Assembly (NCBI RefSeq): GCF_026898135.2 | Contig: NZ_CP114035.2 | Span: forward strand, 62,001 to 126,000 | Direction of reading: 5' to 3' | From: Pseudomonas fortuita | GTDB lineage: Bacteria > Pseudomonadota > Gammaproteobacteria > Pseudomonadales > Pseudomonadaceae | Length of the DNA stretch: 64,000 nucleotides | Shown here: piece after piece, positions 9,594 to 19,319 of the stretch | Position numbering within the stretch: the stretch's first letter is position 1 | How the letters are laid out: every line of letters starts with the position of its first letter | Program-made: the position numbers and the translations under genes | The notes under the pieces: model-generated | Told to the model about the DNA's origin: nothing | Databases searched by the model: none | The model's input: only the letters and a program-made list of their open reading frames with translations

Positions 9594-10151
9594 ATGGTGA
9601 GCAGTTTTCGTGTGCAACAAGCCGCACGTGAGATCCGGGCGGGCGCAGTTATCGCCTACCCGACGGAAGCGGTCTGGGGCCTGGGCTGCGACCCGTGGAA
9701 CGAGGACGCGGTGTATCGCCTGCTGGCGCTGAAATCGCGGCCTGTGGATAAAGGGTTGATTCTGATCGCTGACAACATCCGCCAGTTCGACTTTTTGTTC
9801 GAGGACTTTCCCGAAGACTGGATCGACCGCATGGGCAGCACCTGGCCGGGGCCGAATACCTGGCTGGTGCCGCACCAGGACCTGCTGCCCGAGTGGGTGA
9901 CCGGGCAGCATGACACGGTGGCGCTGCGCGTCAGTGACCACCCGGTGGTGCGTGAACTGTGCGCACTGGTGGGGCCACTGATTTCCACCTCGTGCAACCC
10001 CGGCGGGCGCCCGGCGGCGAAGACCCGGTTGCGGGTGGAGCAGTACTTCCACGGCCAGCTGGACCTGGTGCTTGGCGGGGCGCTGGGCGGGCGGAAGAAC
10101 CCGAGTGTGATTCGCAACCTGGCAACCGGCGAGGTTGTGCGCCCGGGCTGA
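9594..10151 (+). CDS. tsaC: L-threonylcarbamoyladenylate synthase TsaC (YrdC/RimN)
   Basis: TsaC makes threonylcarbamoyl-AMP from threonine, bicarbonate and ATP for the t6A37 modification of tRNAs. The protein has 185 residues. The YrdC fold shows [14 protein letters not shown], the K-R motif within [13 protein letters not shown], and the S-N motif STSCNPGG. The ATG is preceded by GGCGGAGAAG. It is probably co-transcribed with dprA, as in many gammaproteobacteria. A DnaA-box match (9743-9751) is in the coding region. Confidence 0.95.
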   Translation: MVSSFRVQQAAREIRAGAVIAYPTEAVWGLGCDPWNEDAVYRLLALKSRPVDKGLILIADNIRQFDFLFEDFPEDWIDRMGSTWPGPNTWLVPHQDLLPEWVTGQHDTVALRVSDHPVVRELCALVGPLISTSCNPGGRPAAKTRLRVEQYFHGQLDLVLGGALGGRKNPSVIRNLATGEVVRPG

Positions 10152-10157
10152 TACCGC

Positions 10158-10262
10158 TGGCGAGGGCTTCGCCCTCGATCGCCGGCAAGCCAGCTCCCAC
10201 AGGTACTGCACATGGCTTGAAGCCGGTGCGCTCGGTGTGGGAGCTGGCTTGCCGGCGATTGG
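10158..10262. repeat. REP pair (GCCGGCAAGCCAGCTCCCACA type)
   Basis: Two inverted copies of the REP variant with core CGCCGGCAAGCCAGCTCCCACA (about 10179-10201 and 10235-10260) follow tsaC. They are preceded by the hairpin CGAGGGCTTCGCCCTCG. This variant recurs at 61158-61252. Confidence 0.85.
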
Positions 10263-10281
10263 GCGGCAAACCCCTGCAGAT

Positions 10282-10373
10282 TTTTCTGATTTTGTCTCGA
10301 ATGGTTGGCCGGCACGTAGTTCGGGAAAATTCCTACTGCCCGCGTCGTCAGTCGTCACCTTCCCTGCAGAACC
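10282..10373. repeat. Left copy of a diverged direct repeat flanking an orphan gene
   Basis: This roughly 92-bp stretch aligns with 11091-11183. The first 81 bases align without gaps at about two-thirds identity, and blocks such as TTTTCTGATTTT, TCCTAC, CCGCGTC and TCACCTTC are shared. On the minus strand both copies read in one frame with a common peptide pattern (KV..-DDA..R.FP....GQPF..KSE), and many differences are synonymous. The copy is probably a remnant of a coding sequence. Confidence 0.6.
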
Positions 10374-10468
10374 CCCTCCCTCTAGCTTGATGGCCAGGCG
10401 TCGCATGGGCGGCGCTCGATCTTTGCGCTAGCAAAGGCCGTCGTCATTCGGCGGGAGCACTGGGACAA

Positions 10469-10912
10469 ATGCCGCTATTCGAAAATGCCGAATACCTGAT
10501 AAGGGCGAATCTCGAGCAGCTTGCGTCCAACCATCGGGTCAGAGCGGTGGAAATCGGTAGATTCACCGCCGATCAGTTCGAAGCGATCAATAGGCAGAAA
10601 GAAGGGCAGGATTTGCCGCTGCTGGAGGACCCAGGCATCGTCTTTATTGGTAGCCATGCCTACAGGAGCCGGGTATTACGGGATGGTTACACCATCGATG
10701 ACATGGTTCTGCAGATTGAGGCAGCATTGGCGGTGACATCGATCTGGAAAGGCGCCACGCACATGACGGCCCTTCGCAGCACGATTGGCCGCAATGATGG
10801 CTATGGCAATGAGGTCCTTGATGAGGCGATTTTTGAACTGACGGCCCGCAAGCCCAAGGCAGAGCTCTATTCCATCATCCCTAAAGGGGATAGAAACAAG
10901 CCCAAAAAATAA
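10469..10912 (+). CDS. Orphan hypothetical protein between diverged direct repeats
   Basis: This is a 147-residue soluble protein, starting MPLFENAEYLIRANLEQLA, with no signal peptide or membrane helix. I recall similar stand-alone proteins in pseudomonads with a conserved C-terminal pattern (DGYGNEVLDEAIFELTARKPKAELYSIIPKGD, here from about residue 112), but I know no function for them. A weak GGGA lies just upstream of the ATG. GC content is lower than in flanking core genes. A perfect 18-bp palindrome (AGGCCGCTTAAGCGGCCT, 10914-10931) follows the stop codon. Diverged direct repeats lie on both sides (10282-10373 and 11091-11183). Confidence 0.72.
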   Translation: MPLFENAEYLIRANLEQLASNHRVRAVEIGRFTADQFEAINRQKEGQDLPLLEDPGIVFIGSHAYRSRVLRDGYTIDDMVLQIEAALAVTSIWKGATHMTALRSTIGRNDGYGNEVLDEAIFELTARKPKAELYSIIPKGDRNKPKK

Positions 10913-10913
10913 A

Positions 10914-10931
10914 GGCCGCTTAAGCGGCCTA
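10914..10931. terminator. Perfect palindrome after the orphan gene
   Basis: AGGCCGCTTAAGCGGCCT is fully self-complementary and immediately follows the stop codon. No T-run follows it, so it would be a weak or Rho-assisted terminator, or a transcript-end stabiliser. Confidence 0.45.
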
Positions 10932-11213
10932 AAGGGTGGGGATGCACTCGCCCGGATAACTTGAAACTCAACCGGCGCACCAGTACATCCACAAGCACAA
11001 AGGCTACCCTTCCGAATCTTTACGGTCAAGCCGGGACCTTTTTCTAGCGCGCTGTGCATGCGCTTCATGTTGGCTTTTACTGGATCAGGGTTTTCTGATT
11101 TTTGCCAAAATGGCTGTCCAGTTGGCCACTTCGGAAATATCCTACGAGCCGCGTCCTCTGCCATCACCTTCTCAGTGGGAACCTCTGCCCTTAGGCTTAA
11201 ACCGTCGCCGAAT
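10932..11213 (-). pseudogene. Possible decayed coding remnant (minus strand)
   Basis: Nothing on the plus strand here looks coding. On the minus strand one frame stays open from about 11213 leftward and reads ...EKVMAEDAARRIFPKWPTGQPF..., followed by a Cys-rich patch (CACGC). It has no convincing start and runs on through the antisense of 10469-10912. Its first part matches, codon by codon, the minus-strand reading of the repeat at 10282-10373. I interpret it as a truncated member of an unknown family rather than a functional gene. Confidence 0.35.
11091..11183. repeat. Right copy of the diverged direct repeat
   Basis: This is the partner of 10282-10373, in the same orientation and about 800 bp away, with the orphan gene between them. 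Similarity continues weakly to about 11210. Confidence 0.6.
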
Positions 11214-11220
11214 AACTTGG

Positions 11221-11396
11221 CGATCGGGTGTGGTAACCCGGATGTGCGAATTCTGAATGGCAGCCATGGCGGCTGTGCGCGGGAGGCTTTCGAGCCTGCC
11301 GGGTTTGGGATTCGTCCGGTTTACCACCCCGCGTGCAGCTGCCACCCATTTCGTGTGGTAACGGATTGAGCGGCCGCCCTGATCAGGTGAATTCCC
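11221..11396 (+). promoter_or_regulatory. Structured leader upstream of the DUF3077-like gene
   Basis: The spacer before 11397 is rich in local structure. CAGCC-ATGGC-GGCTG is followed by GGGAGGCT-TTCG-AGCCTGCC (about 11279-11301). The word GTGTGGTAAC occurs twice (near 11229 and 11356), and its complement GTTTACCACC occurs between them. This looks like a conserved leader or small-RNA segment rather than random spacer. The function is unknown. Confidence 0.4.
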
Positions 11397-11705
11397 ATGA
11401 GCAAGAAAATAGTCCCCGATCCACCCCTTCCATGCACCTCCACCCGCCCCTTCGGCCGCTGCGACGCCGGCCATGACCCGCTCTTCACCGTCAACCCGAA
11501 CATTTCCGCCGAGGACGCTCTGGTCCACGTAGCCCTGTACCTGCGCAGCGCCTACGAAACCGGCTACAAAGCCCTGGACTACATGCGCGAAGAGGGCCGT
11601 GGCATGTTCTGGTCGAACCTGCATGCGATTGAAATGGCGGAGGGTGTGATTGAGGCGATACTCGATGGCATCGAGTCGACACCGCAGCCGCAAAAGAAGG
11701 TGTGA
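11397..11705 (+). CDS. Small DUF3077-like protein
   Basis: This 102-residue protein begins MSKKIVPDPPLP, the N-terminal signature I associate with the multi-copy DUF3077 family of pseudomonads. The C-terminal half is helical (EDALVHVALYLRSAYETGYKAL, then a helix ending in EAILDGIES). There is no signal peptide or membrane segment. Members of this family are short and of unknown function. The start is ATG and no strong Shine-Dalgarno is visible. It is followed by the left arm of a 90-bp inverted repeat. Confidence 0.7.
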   Translation: MSKKIVPDPPLPCTSTRPFGRCDAGHDPLFTVNPNISAEDALVHVALYLRSAYETGYKALDYMREEGRGMFWSNLHAIEMAEGVIEAILDGIESTPQPQKKV

Positions 11706-11721
11706 GGGCTGACAGGTGCCT

Positions 11722-12022
11722 GCCTTGAGGGTTTCAGCGCCTGTGACATCGAGCGCCGCCCGCGCGGCGCTTCGCGGGGCAAGCCCGCTCCCACATTTGT
11801 TTCGGGCCAATCCCTCCTGGGAAGTCACCGCTGCCCGCTTTGTTTGTTCCATTTGATATCGAGGGTTGCGCAACTGCGGTTCCTCGATCTGCAGCCATGC
11901 ACCAAAGCTGCAACCCACCTGACACAGGAATAATTGGCCCGAAACAAATGTGGGAGCGGGCTTGCCCCGCGAAGCGCCGCGCGGGCGGCGCTCGATGTCA
12001 CAGGCGCTGAAACTCTCAAGGC
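11722..12022. repeat. Large inverted repeat: 90-bp arms with embedded REPs, 121-bp loop
   Basis: The arms 11722-11811 and 11933-12022 are reverse complements with a single mismatch over 90 bp. Each arm contains one REP core (GCGGGGCAAGCCCGCTCCCACA) plus unique flanking sequence out to GCCTTGAGGGTTTCAGCGCC. The 121-bp loop carries its own nested hairpin (ATCGAGG...CCTCGAT around GTTGCGCAAC). It separates the DUF3077-like gene from convergent qor. It differs from the other REP pairs in the window because the homology extends far beyond the REP core. Confidence 0.9.
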
Positions 12023-12059
12023 GTGCGCCTGGCCGCCCTGACGCAATTCCCCGCTTTTC

Positions 12060-14083
<2,024 letters not shown>

Positions 14084-14108
14084 GCCTGTGGATAACCAAG
14101 GAGCCGTC

Positions 14109-14933
14109 ATGGACCAGTATGTCGTTTTTGGTAACCCCATCGGCCACAGCAAGTCGCCGCTGATCCACCGCCTGTTTGCCGAGCAGACCGGCCAGGACCT
14201 GGAATACGCCACCCTGCTGGCGCCGCTGGACGAGTTCAGCGATTGCGCGCGCGGCTTCTTCAAGCAAGGCAGCGGCGGCAACGTCACCGTACCATTCAAG
14301 GAAGAGGCCTACCGCCTGTGCGACAGCCTGACCCCGCGTGCCCAGCGCGCTGGCGCAGTGAACACGCTAAGCAAGCTGGCTGATGGCACCCTGCAAGGCG
14401 ACAACACCGATGGCGCTGGCCTGGTGCGCGACCTGACGGTAAATGCCGGGGTCGAACTGGCTGGCAAGCGCATTCTCATCCTCGGTGCCGGTGGCGCCGT
14501 GCGAGGCGTGCTGGAGCCTATTCTGGCGCACAACCCGCAGTCCCTTGTGGTTGCCAACCGCACTGTGGAGAAAGCCGAGCAGCTGGCGCGTGAGTTCGAT
14601 GAGCTGGGGCCGGTGGTGGCCAGCGGGTTTGCCTGGTTGCAGGAGCCGGTGGATGTGATTATCAACGCCACTTCGGCGAGCCTGGCCGGAGAAATGCCGC
14701 CGATTGCCGACAGCCTGGTCGAGGCGGGGCGCACGGTTTGCTACGACATGATGTATGGCAAGGAGCCGACGCCGTTTTGCGCGTGGGCTACCCGGCTGGG
14801 TGCGGCCAAGGTCCTCGATGGGTTGGGGATGCTGGCTGAGCAGGCGGCTGAAGCGTTCTTTATCTGGCGTGGGGTGCGACCGGATACGGCGCCGGTGTTG
14901 GCGGAGCTGCGCCGGCAACTGGCTCGGGGCTGA
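14109..14933 (+). CDS. aroE: Shikimate dehydrogenase (NADP+)
   Basis: AroE reduces 3-dehydroshikimate to shikimate in aromatic amino acid synthesis. The protein has 274 residues from ATG 14109, with AAGGAG upstream. Motifs are [12 protein letters not shown] (substrate), GGNVTVPFK with the catalytic lysine, NTDGAG, the NADP loop [11 protein letters not shown], and the C-terminal [14 protein letters not shown] seven-codon upstream extension includes a DnaA-box word (14087-14095) and lacks a ribosome binding site, so it is rejected. Confidence 0.96.
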   Translation: MDQYVVFGNPIGHSKSPLIHRLFAEQTGQDLEYATLLAPLDEFSDCARGFFKQGSGGNVTVPFKEEAYRLCDSLTPRAQRAGAVNTLSKLADGTLQGDNTDGAGLVRDLTVNAGVELAGKRILILGAGGAVRGVLEPILAHNPQSLVVANRTVEKAEQLAREFDELGPVVASGFAWLQEPVDVIINATSASLAGEMPPIADSLVEAGRTVCYDMMYGKEPTPFCAWATRLGAAKVLDGLGMLAEQAAEAFFIWRGVRPDTAPVLAELRRQLARG

Positions 14934-14935
14934 AA

Positions 14936-15058
14936 TTGCCGGGGCCGCTTTGCGGCCCATTCGCGGCACAAGGCCGCTCCCACAAAGTACTGCGTACGCC
15001 GATCCTCTGTAGGAGCGGCCTTGTGCCGCGAATGGGCTGCGCAGCAGCCCCAGGATCT
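14936..15058. repeat. REP pair with GC hairpins
   Basis: GGGCCGCTTTGCGGCCC, then two inverted REPs of the CGCGGCACAAGGCCGCTCCCACA type, then GGGCTGCGCAGCAGCCC. It separates convergent aroE and the SulP gene and could serve as a bidirectional terminator. Confidence 0.85.
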
Positions 15059-15063
15059 CAGCG

Positions 15064-16629
15064 TCACTCCTCAAACCGGATCGGACACAACTCCACCCCT
15101 TCCAGCTTCTGCAATTCCTCGATCACCTGCGGCCTGGCCCGGTGCAGGGTCAAACTCCCGCCCAATCTCCGCAACCGCCGCGCTTCGCGGTGCAACATAT
15201 CCACACCCGAGTAATCGATAAAATTCACCTGCCGGGCATCGATCACTACATGCGGCCCCTGGCAGCGCTGCAAGCGCACCTGCAGGTAATGCGCCGCACC
15301 AAAGAAAATCGACCCGCCCACCCGCAACACATCCGCGTCCCCTTCCCGGCTTAGCTGCACCCGTGGCCGTGACGTGCGCTTGAGGTAAAAGAACAGCGAA
15401 GCCAGCACGCCTGCATAGATGGCCGTCTGCAACTCCAGCAACAATGTCGCCGCCGCCGTCAGCGCCATCACCAGAAACTCCGAGCGGCTGACCCGAAACA
15501 GCGCGCGAATCGCCCGATGGTCCACCAACCCCCAGCAGATCAGCAGAATGCTGCCAGCCATGGCGGGTATCGGCAGGTGCGCGATCAGGCCGGCGCCGGT
15601 AACGGCAAACAACGCCACCCACAGCGCCGAGAACACCCCAGCCATGGGCGAGCGGGCACCTGCCTCATAACTCAGGCCTGAGCGGGTGAAGGAACCGGCA
15701 GACAGGTAACCGGAGAAAAATGCACCGGCGATGTTCGACAGGCCCTGTGCGCGGATTTCCTGGTCGGGGTCGATCAGTTGTTCTGAACGTGCCGACAACG
15801 AGCGGGCAATCGACAGGCTGGTGACCAGCCCCAGCATGCCTACCGCCACGGCGCTGGGCAGCAGGCGCAGCATCAGTTCCAGATCCAGCAAAGGCAGCGG
15901 GCTGAAGGGTGGGAGTTGCCCGGTAAACGCCGCCACCCTTTGCACATGGCCAAAGTAGCCCGGCAACAGCCAAGCCAGCAGGCTGACCAGCATCAGGCTT
16001 ATCAACAGGCTCGGCCAGCGTGGGCGCCACAGTTTGAAGGCTACGCCGATCACGACAGTGGCCAGGCCCAGAATAAAGGAAGGCAGGTCGACCTCCCCTG
16101 CATGGCTGGCCAGGTCCTGTACGGTTTTCAGTGCCGTGGCCTGGCTGGGCAGGTCCATGCCCAGCAGGTTGGGCAATTGGCCCAAGGCAATGACGATGGC
16201 AGCCCCCAGCGTGAAGCCGAGCACTACCGAGTGGGAGACGAAATTGACCAGCGCGCCAAAGCGCATAAGCCCGAGCAGCAACTGGAAGATGCCGCCGAGC
16301 AAGGTCAGCAACAGTACCAGGGTGATGTAATCGGCGCTGCCGGCCACGGCCAGCGGGCTGATGCTGGCGTAGAGCACGATGGAAATGGCGGCGGTGGGGC
16401 CGCAGATCAGGTGCCAGGACGAGCCCCACAGGCAGGCGATCAGCACCGGCACGATGGCGGCGTACAGGCCGTATTCGGCGGGCAGGCCGGCAATCAGGGC
16501 GTAGGCGATGGATTGTGGCAGGGCGAGGATGGCACCGCTCAGGCCGACCAGCAGGTCCTGGCGCAGGCTGCGGCCCGATTGGCGCGGGAGCCAGGTGAGG
16601 AAGGGCAGCAGGTGAATGATGCGATGCAT
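15064..16629 (-). CDS. SulP-family anion transporter with STAS domain (choline-sulfate locus)
   Basis: This is an inner-membrane SulP/SLC26 permease of 521 residues (ATG 16629; a GTG nine codons upstream is the alternative). About ten or more hydrophobic segments include GAILALPQSIAYALIAGLPAEYGLY, the SulP signature. A C-terminal STAS domain contains VVIDARQVNFIDYSGVDML. It is the last gene of a minus-strand run after a betX-like gene and betC. By context it probably moves sulfate or choline-O-sulfate. The substrate is an inference. The Shine-Dalgarno is weak, and a REP pair separates it from the binding-protein gene. Confidence 0.88.
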   Translation of the reverse strand: MHRIIHLLPFLTWLPRQSGRSLRQDLLVGLSGAILALPQSIAYALIAGLPAEYGLYAAIVPVLIACLWGSSWHLICGPTAAISIVLYASISPLAVAGSADYITLVLLLTLLGGIFQLLLGLMRFGALVNFVSHSVVLGFTLGAAIVIALGQLPNLLGMDLPSQATALKTVQDLASHAGEVDLPSFILGLATVVIGVAFKLWRPRWPSLLISLMLVSLLAWLLPGYFGHVQRVAAFTGQLPPFSPLPLLDLELMLRLLPSAVAVGMLGLVTSLSIARSLSARSEQLIDPDQEIRAQGLSNIAGAFFSGYLSAGSFTRSGLSYEAGARSPMAGVFSALWVALFAVTGAGLIAHLPIPAMAGSILLICWGLVDHRAIRALFRVSRSEFLVMALTAAATLLLELQTAIYAGVLASLFFYLKRTSRPRVQLSREGDADVLRVGGSIFFGAAHYLQVRLQRCQGPHVVIDARQVNFIDYSGVDMLHREARRLRRLGGSLTLHRARPQVIEELQKLEGVELCPIRFEE

Positions 16630-16667
16630 GAGATATTCACATTTCCAAAGGTCCACTGTCCCCTGTG

Positions 16668-16742
16668 GGGCGGGTTTACCCGCGAATGCGTCGGTACATG
16701 CAATGCAGCATTCGCGGGTGAACCCGCTCCCACAGGGGGCGC
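16668..16742. repeat. REP pair between the binding-protein gene and the SulP gene
   Basis: CCTGTGGGGCGGGTTTACCCGCGAATG and its inverted partner CATTCGCGGGTGAACCCGCTCCCACAGG form a stem of about 28 bp inside a co-directional gene pair. It may modulate the relative mRNA levels of the two genes. Confidence 0.85.
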
Positions 16743-16755
16743 GTCGTGTCTGAAA

Positions 16756-17679
16756 CTACAGTTTGGCTTTCACGGCCTCCAGGGCATTGCCATCGGCCTT
16801 GGTAGTCACCCCAGCCAACCACCCTTCCAGCAACTCGGGATGCGTTTTAATCCAAGCCCTGGCCGCGTCATCAAAGCTGATCTTGTTATCCACAACCTCG
16901 GCCATGATGGCGTTTTCCATGTCCAGGGTAAATTTCAGGTTGCCCAGCAGCTTCGCCGCATTCGGGCACGCTTGTGGATAACCTTTGCGGGTCAGCGTGT
17001 ACACTTCGCCCTTGGTGCCGAACCACTTTTCCCCACCGGTCAGGTAATGCATTTTCAGCTTCACGTTCATCGGGTGCGGGGTCCAGCCAAGGAAGGTGAT
17101 GAACTGCTGTTTCTTCGCCGCCCGGTCGACCTGGGCCAGCATCGCCTGCTCGCTGGACTCCACCAGTTTCCACTGGCCAAGGTTGAATTCATTCTTGTCG
17201 ATGATTGCCTTCAGCGACAGGTTGGCCGGTGCGCCGGAGCCGATCCCGTACAGCTTCTTGTCGAACTGGTCGGCATGCTTCTGCAGGTCGGCAAAATCCT
17301 TTACCCCGGCATTCCACACGTAATCGGGCACCGCCAGGGTGAACTCGGTTCCCTCCAGGTTGCGCGACAGCTGCTGCACATCGCCGTTGGCGATGAACTT
17401 GTCATGGAAGCCTTGATGCGCGGGCATCCAGCTGCCGAGGAAGGCGTCGACACGGCCGTCCTTGAGGCCGCCGTAGATGATCGGCACGGCCAGGCTGTCG
17501 ATTTTCACCTGGTAGCCCAGGCTTTCCAGTAACAGCCGCGCCACGGCATTGGTTGTGGCGATATCGCTCCAGCCGGGGTCGGCCATTTTTACGGTACTGC
17601 ATTGCGCGTCGCTGTCGGCGGCGTGGGCCGTGGCGGCGCCCAGGGCCAGGGCGAACACGGCGGCGGAGAACTTGTGCAT
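16756..17679 (-). CDS. Periplasmic choline/betaine-type substrate-binding protein
   Basis: This is a 307-residue exported solute-binding protein (OpuAC/ProX type II fold). The N-terminus MHKFSAAVFALALGAATAHAAD is a clear Sec signal peptide, and the mature part has KMADPGWSDIATTNAVARLL and YGGLKDGRVDAFLGSWMPAH. Relatives bind choline or related quaternary amines; in P. putida I recall this one as BetX. It is an orphan binding protein here, with no ABC permease or ATPase beside it. It lies 14 bp downstream of betC, so it probably captures choline or choline sulfate for that pathway. Confidence 0.85.
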   Translation of the reverse strand: MHKFSAAVFALALGAATAHAADSDAQCSTVKMADPGWSDIATTNAVARLLLESLGYQVKIDSLAVPIIYGGLKDGRVDAFLGSWMPAHQGFHDKFIANGDVQQLSRNLEGTEFTLAVPDYVWNAGVKDFADLQKHADQFDKKLYGIGSGAPANLSLKAIIDKNEFNLGQWKLVESSEQAMLAQVDRAAKKQQFITFLGWTPHPMNVKLKMHYLTGGEKWFGTKGEVYTLTRKGYPQACPNAAKLLGNLKFTLDMENAIMAEVVDNKISFDDAARAWIKTHPELLEGWLAGVTTKADGNALEAVKAKL

Positions 17680-17693
17680 GGCGGCCTCTCTTT

Positions 17694-19211
17694 TCAATCC
17701 AGGGGTGCGGGCTGTGGATAACGTGCCTTGCGCTCGAGGTCGTCGAGATCGATGTGGTTGCGCATGTACTGTTGGCTGGCGTCCACCAGCGGTTGGTGGT
17801 CCCAGCTTTTCAGCGTGCCGATAGCCAGCGCCTCGGCCACCAGGCGGCGGCGCCGCTGGCTGGCGAGTACCTGCTGGCGCAGGCTGGGGATATCCCAACG
17901 CTGTCGTGCTTCATCGGCAAATGCCTGCAGCAGCGCCTGGTGGTCCGGGCTGCCGGCGAGGTTCTCCCGCTCGTGCGGGTCGCGGCTCAGGTCATAGAGT
18001 AGACATGGGTCGTCTTCGCTGTACACGAACTTGTAAGGCCCGCGGCGGATCATCATCAGCGGGCCGACGGTGCCTTCGGCCATGTATTCGCCGATCACTT
18101 CATCGTGGCCGCCCTGCCCTTGGAGGTGGCCAAGCAGTGAGCGGCCGTCCAGGTGCAGGTTGTTATCCACAATGCCGCCAGCCAGTTCTACCAAGGTTGG
18201 CAGCAGGTCGCAGGTCGATACCGAGGCACTGACCCGAGCCGCCGCAAAGTGCTTGGGCGCATGGATCAGCAGCGGTACCCGCGCCGACATCTCGAACCAG
18301 TGCATCTTGTACCAGAGGCCACGCTCGCCAAGCATGTCGCCGTGGTCGCCTGAGAACACGATCAGGGTTTCGTCGGCCAGGTTGCACTCATCCAGGGTTT
18401 GCAGCAGCTGACCGATGTTGTCGTCAATGTAACTGCAGGCGCCGAAGTAGGCGCGGCGGGCATCGCGGATCTTGTCCACAGGCAGCGGCTTGTTCCACAG
18501 GTCGTAGACTTTCAGCAGGCGCTGCGAATGCGGGTCGAGCTCTGTCTGGCTCAACTCTGCACGGGGCATGGGGATATCCACACCCTCGTACCGGTCCCAG
18601 TAGCGTTTTGGAATGGTGTACGGATCGTGCGGGTGAGTCATCGAAACGGTCAGGCAGAACGGCCGACCGTCGTTTTCGCGCACATGGTCGTACAGGTACT
18701 GGCGTGCCTTGAACACCACCTCCTCGTCGAAATCCAGCTGGTTGGTACGCACGCACGGGCCGGCCTGCAGCACCGAGGACATATTGTGGTACCAGCTTGG
18801 GCGCACATCCGGTTCGTCCCAGTTCACTGCCCAGCCATAGTCGGCCGGGTAGATGTCGCTGGTCAGGCGCTCTTCGTAGCCATGCAGCTGGTCCGGGCCG
18901 CAAAAGTGCATCTTGCCTGACAGCGCAGTGCGGTAGCCCAGACGGCGCAGGTAGTGCGCATAGGTCGGTATATCGGCGGGGAAATCGGCGGCATTGTCGT
19001 AGGCGCCGATGCGGCTGGGCAGCTGGCCGCTGACCAGGGTGAAGCGTGACGGCGCGCACAGCGGGCTGTTGCAGTAGGCTGAATCGAACACCACCGCCTG
19101 CTCGGCCAGGCGGCTCAGGTGCGGCATCTGGACGGGCGAAGGGGCGTAGATGGGCATCAAGGGTGCGGCCATCTGGTCGGCCATGATGAACAGGATATTC
19201 GGGCGCGTCAT
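17694..19211 (-). CDS. betC: Choline-sulfatase
   Basis: BetC hydrolyses choline-O-sulfate to choline and sulfate, feeding glycine betaine synthesis and sulfur supply. The protein has 505 residues from the ATG at 19211 (MTRPNILFIMADQMAAPLMP). An ATG four codons upstream is the alternative, but GGAAG is better spaced for this one. The formylglycine sulfatase motif CxPxR is present as CAPSR at residues 52-56, with metal-site motifs DQ near the start and SGDHGDMLGERGLWYK. The cysteine needs conversion to formylglycine. It is divergent from a LysR gene. Confidence 0.94.
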   Translation of the reverse strand: MTRPNILFIMADQMAAPLMPIYAPSPVQMPHLSRLAEQAVVFDSAYCNSPLCAPSRFTLVSGQLPSRIGAYDNAADFPADIPTYAHYLRRLGYRTALSGKMHFCGPDQLHGYEERLTSDIYPADYGWAVNWDEPDVRPSWYHNMSSVLQAGPCVRTNQLDFDEEVVFKARQYLYDHVRENDGRPFCLTVSMTHPHDPYTIPKRYWDRYEGVDIPMPRAELSQTELDPHSQRLLKVYDLWNKPLPVDKIRDARRAYFGACSYIDDNIGQLLQTLDECNLADETLIVFSGDHGDMLGERGLWYKMHWFEMSARVPLLIHAPKHFAAARVSASVSTCDLLPTLVELAGGIVDNNLHLDGRSLLGHLQGQGGHDEVIGEYMAEGTVGPLMMIRRGPYKFVYSEDDPCLLYDLSRDPHERENLAGSPDHQALLQAFADEARQRWDIPSLRQQVLASQRRRRLVAEALAIGTLKSWDHQPLVDASQQYMRNHIDLDDLERKARYPQPAPLD

Positions 19212-19319
19212 GGTGGCTTCCATCGTTGAGGGTTATGCGATTTGCTTTCCTTCCAAGATGCGACTGCGGATAACATGGGTAAAGCCCATGCCGGGCAATA
19301 ACTGGGATTAGCTGAGCTT

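Noticed and set aside
11172..11918. 248-codon minus-strand frame across the large inverted repeat
   Set aside because: Runs through REP and leader sequence, opposite a small gene with better coding features.
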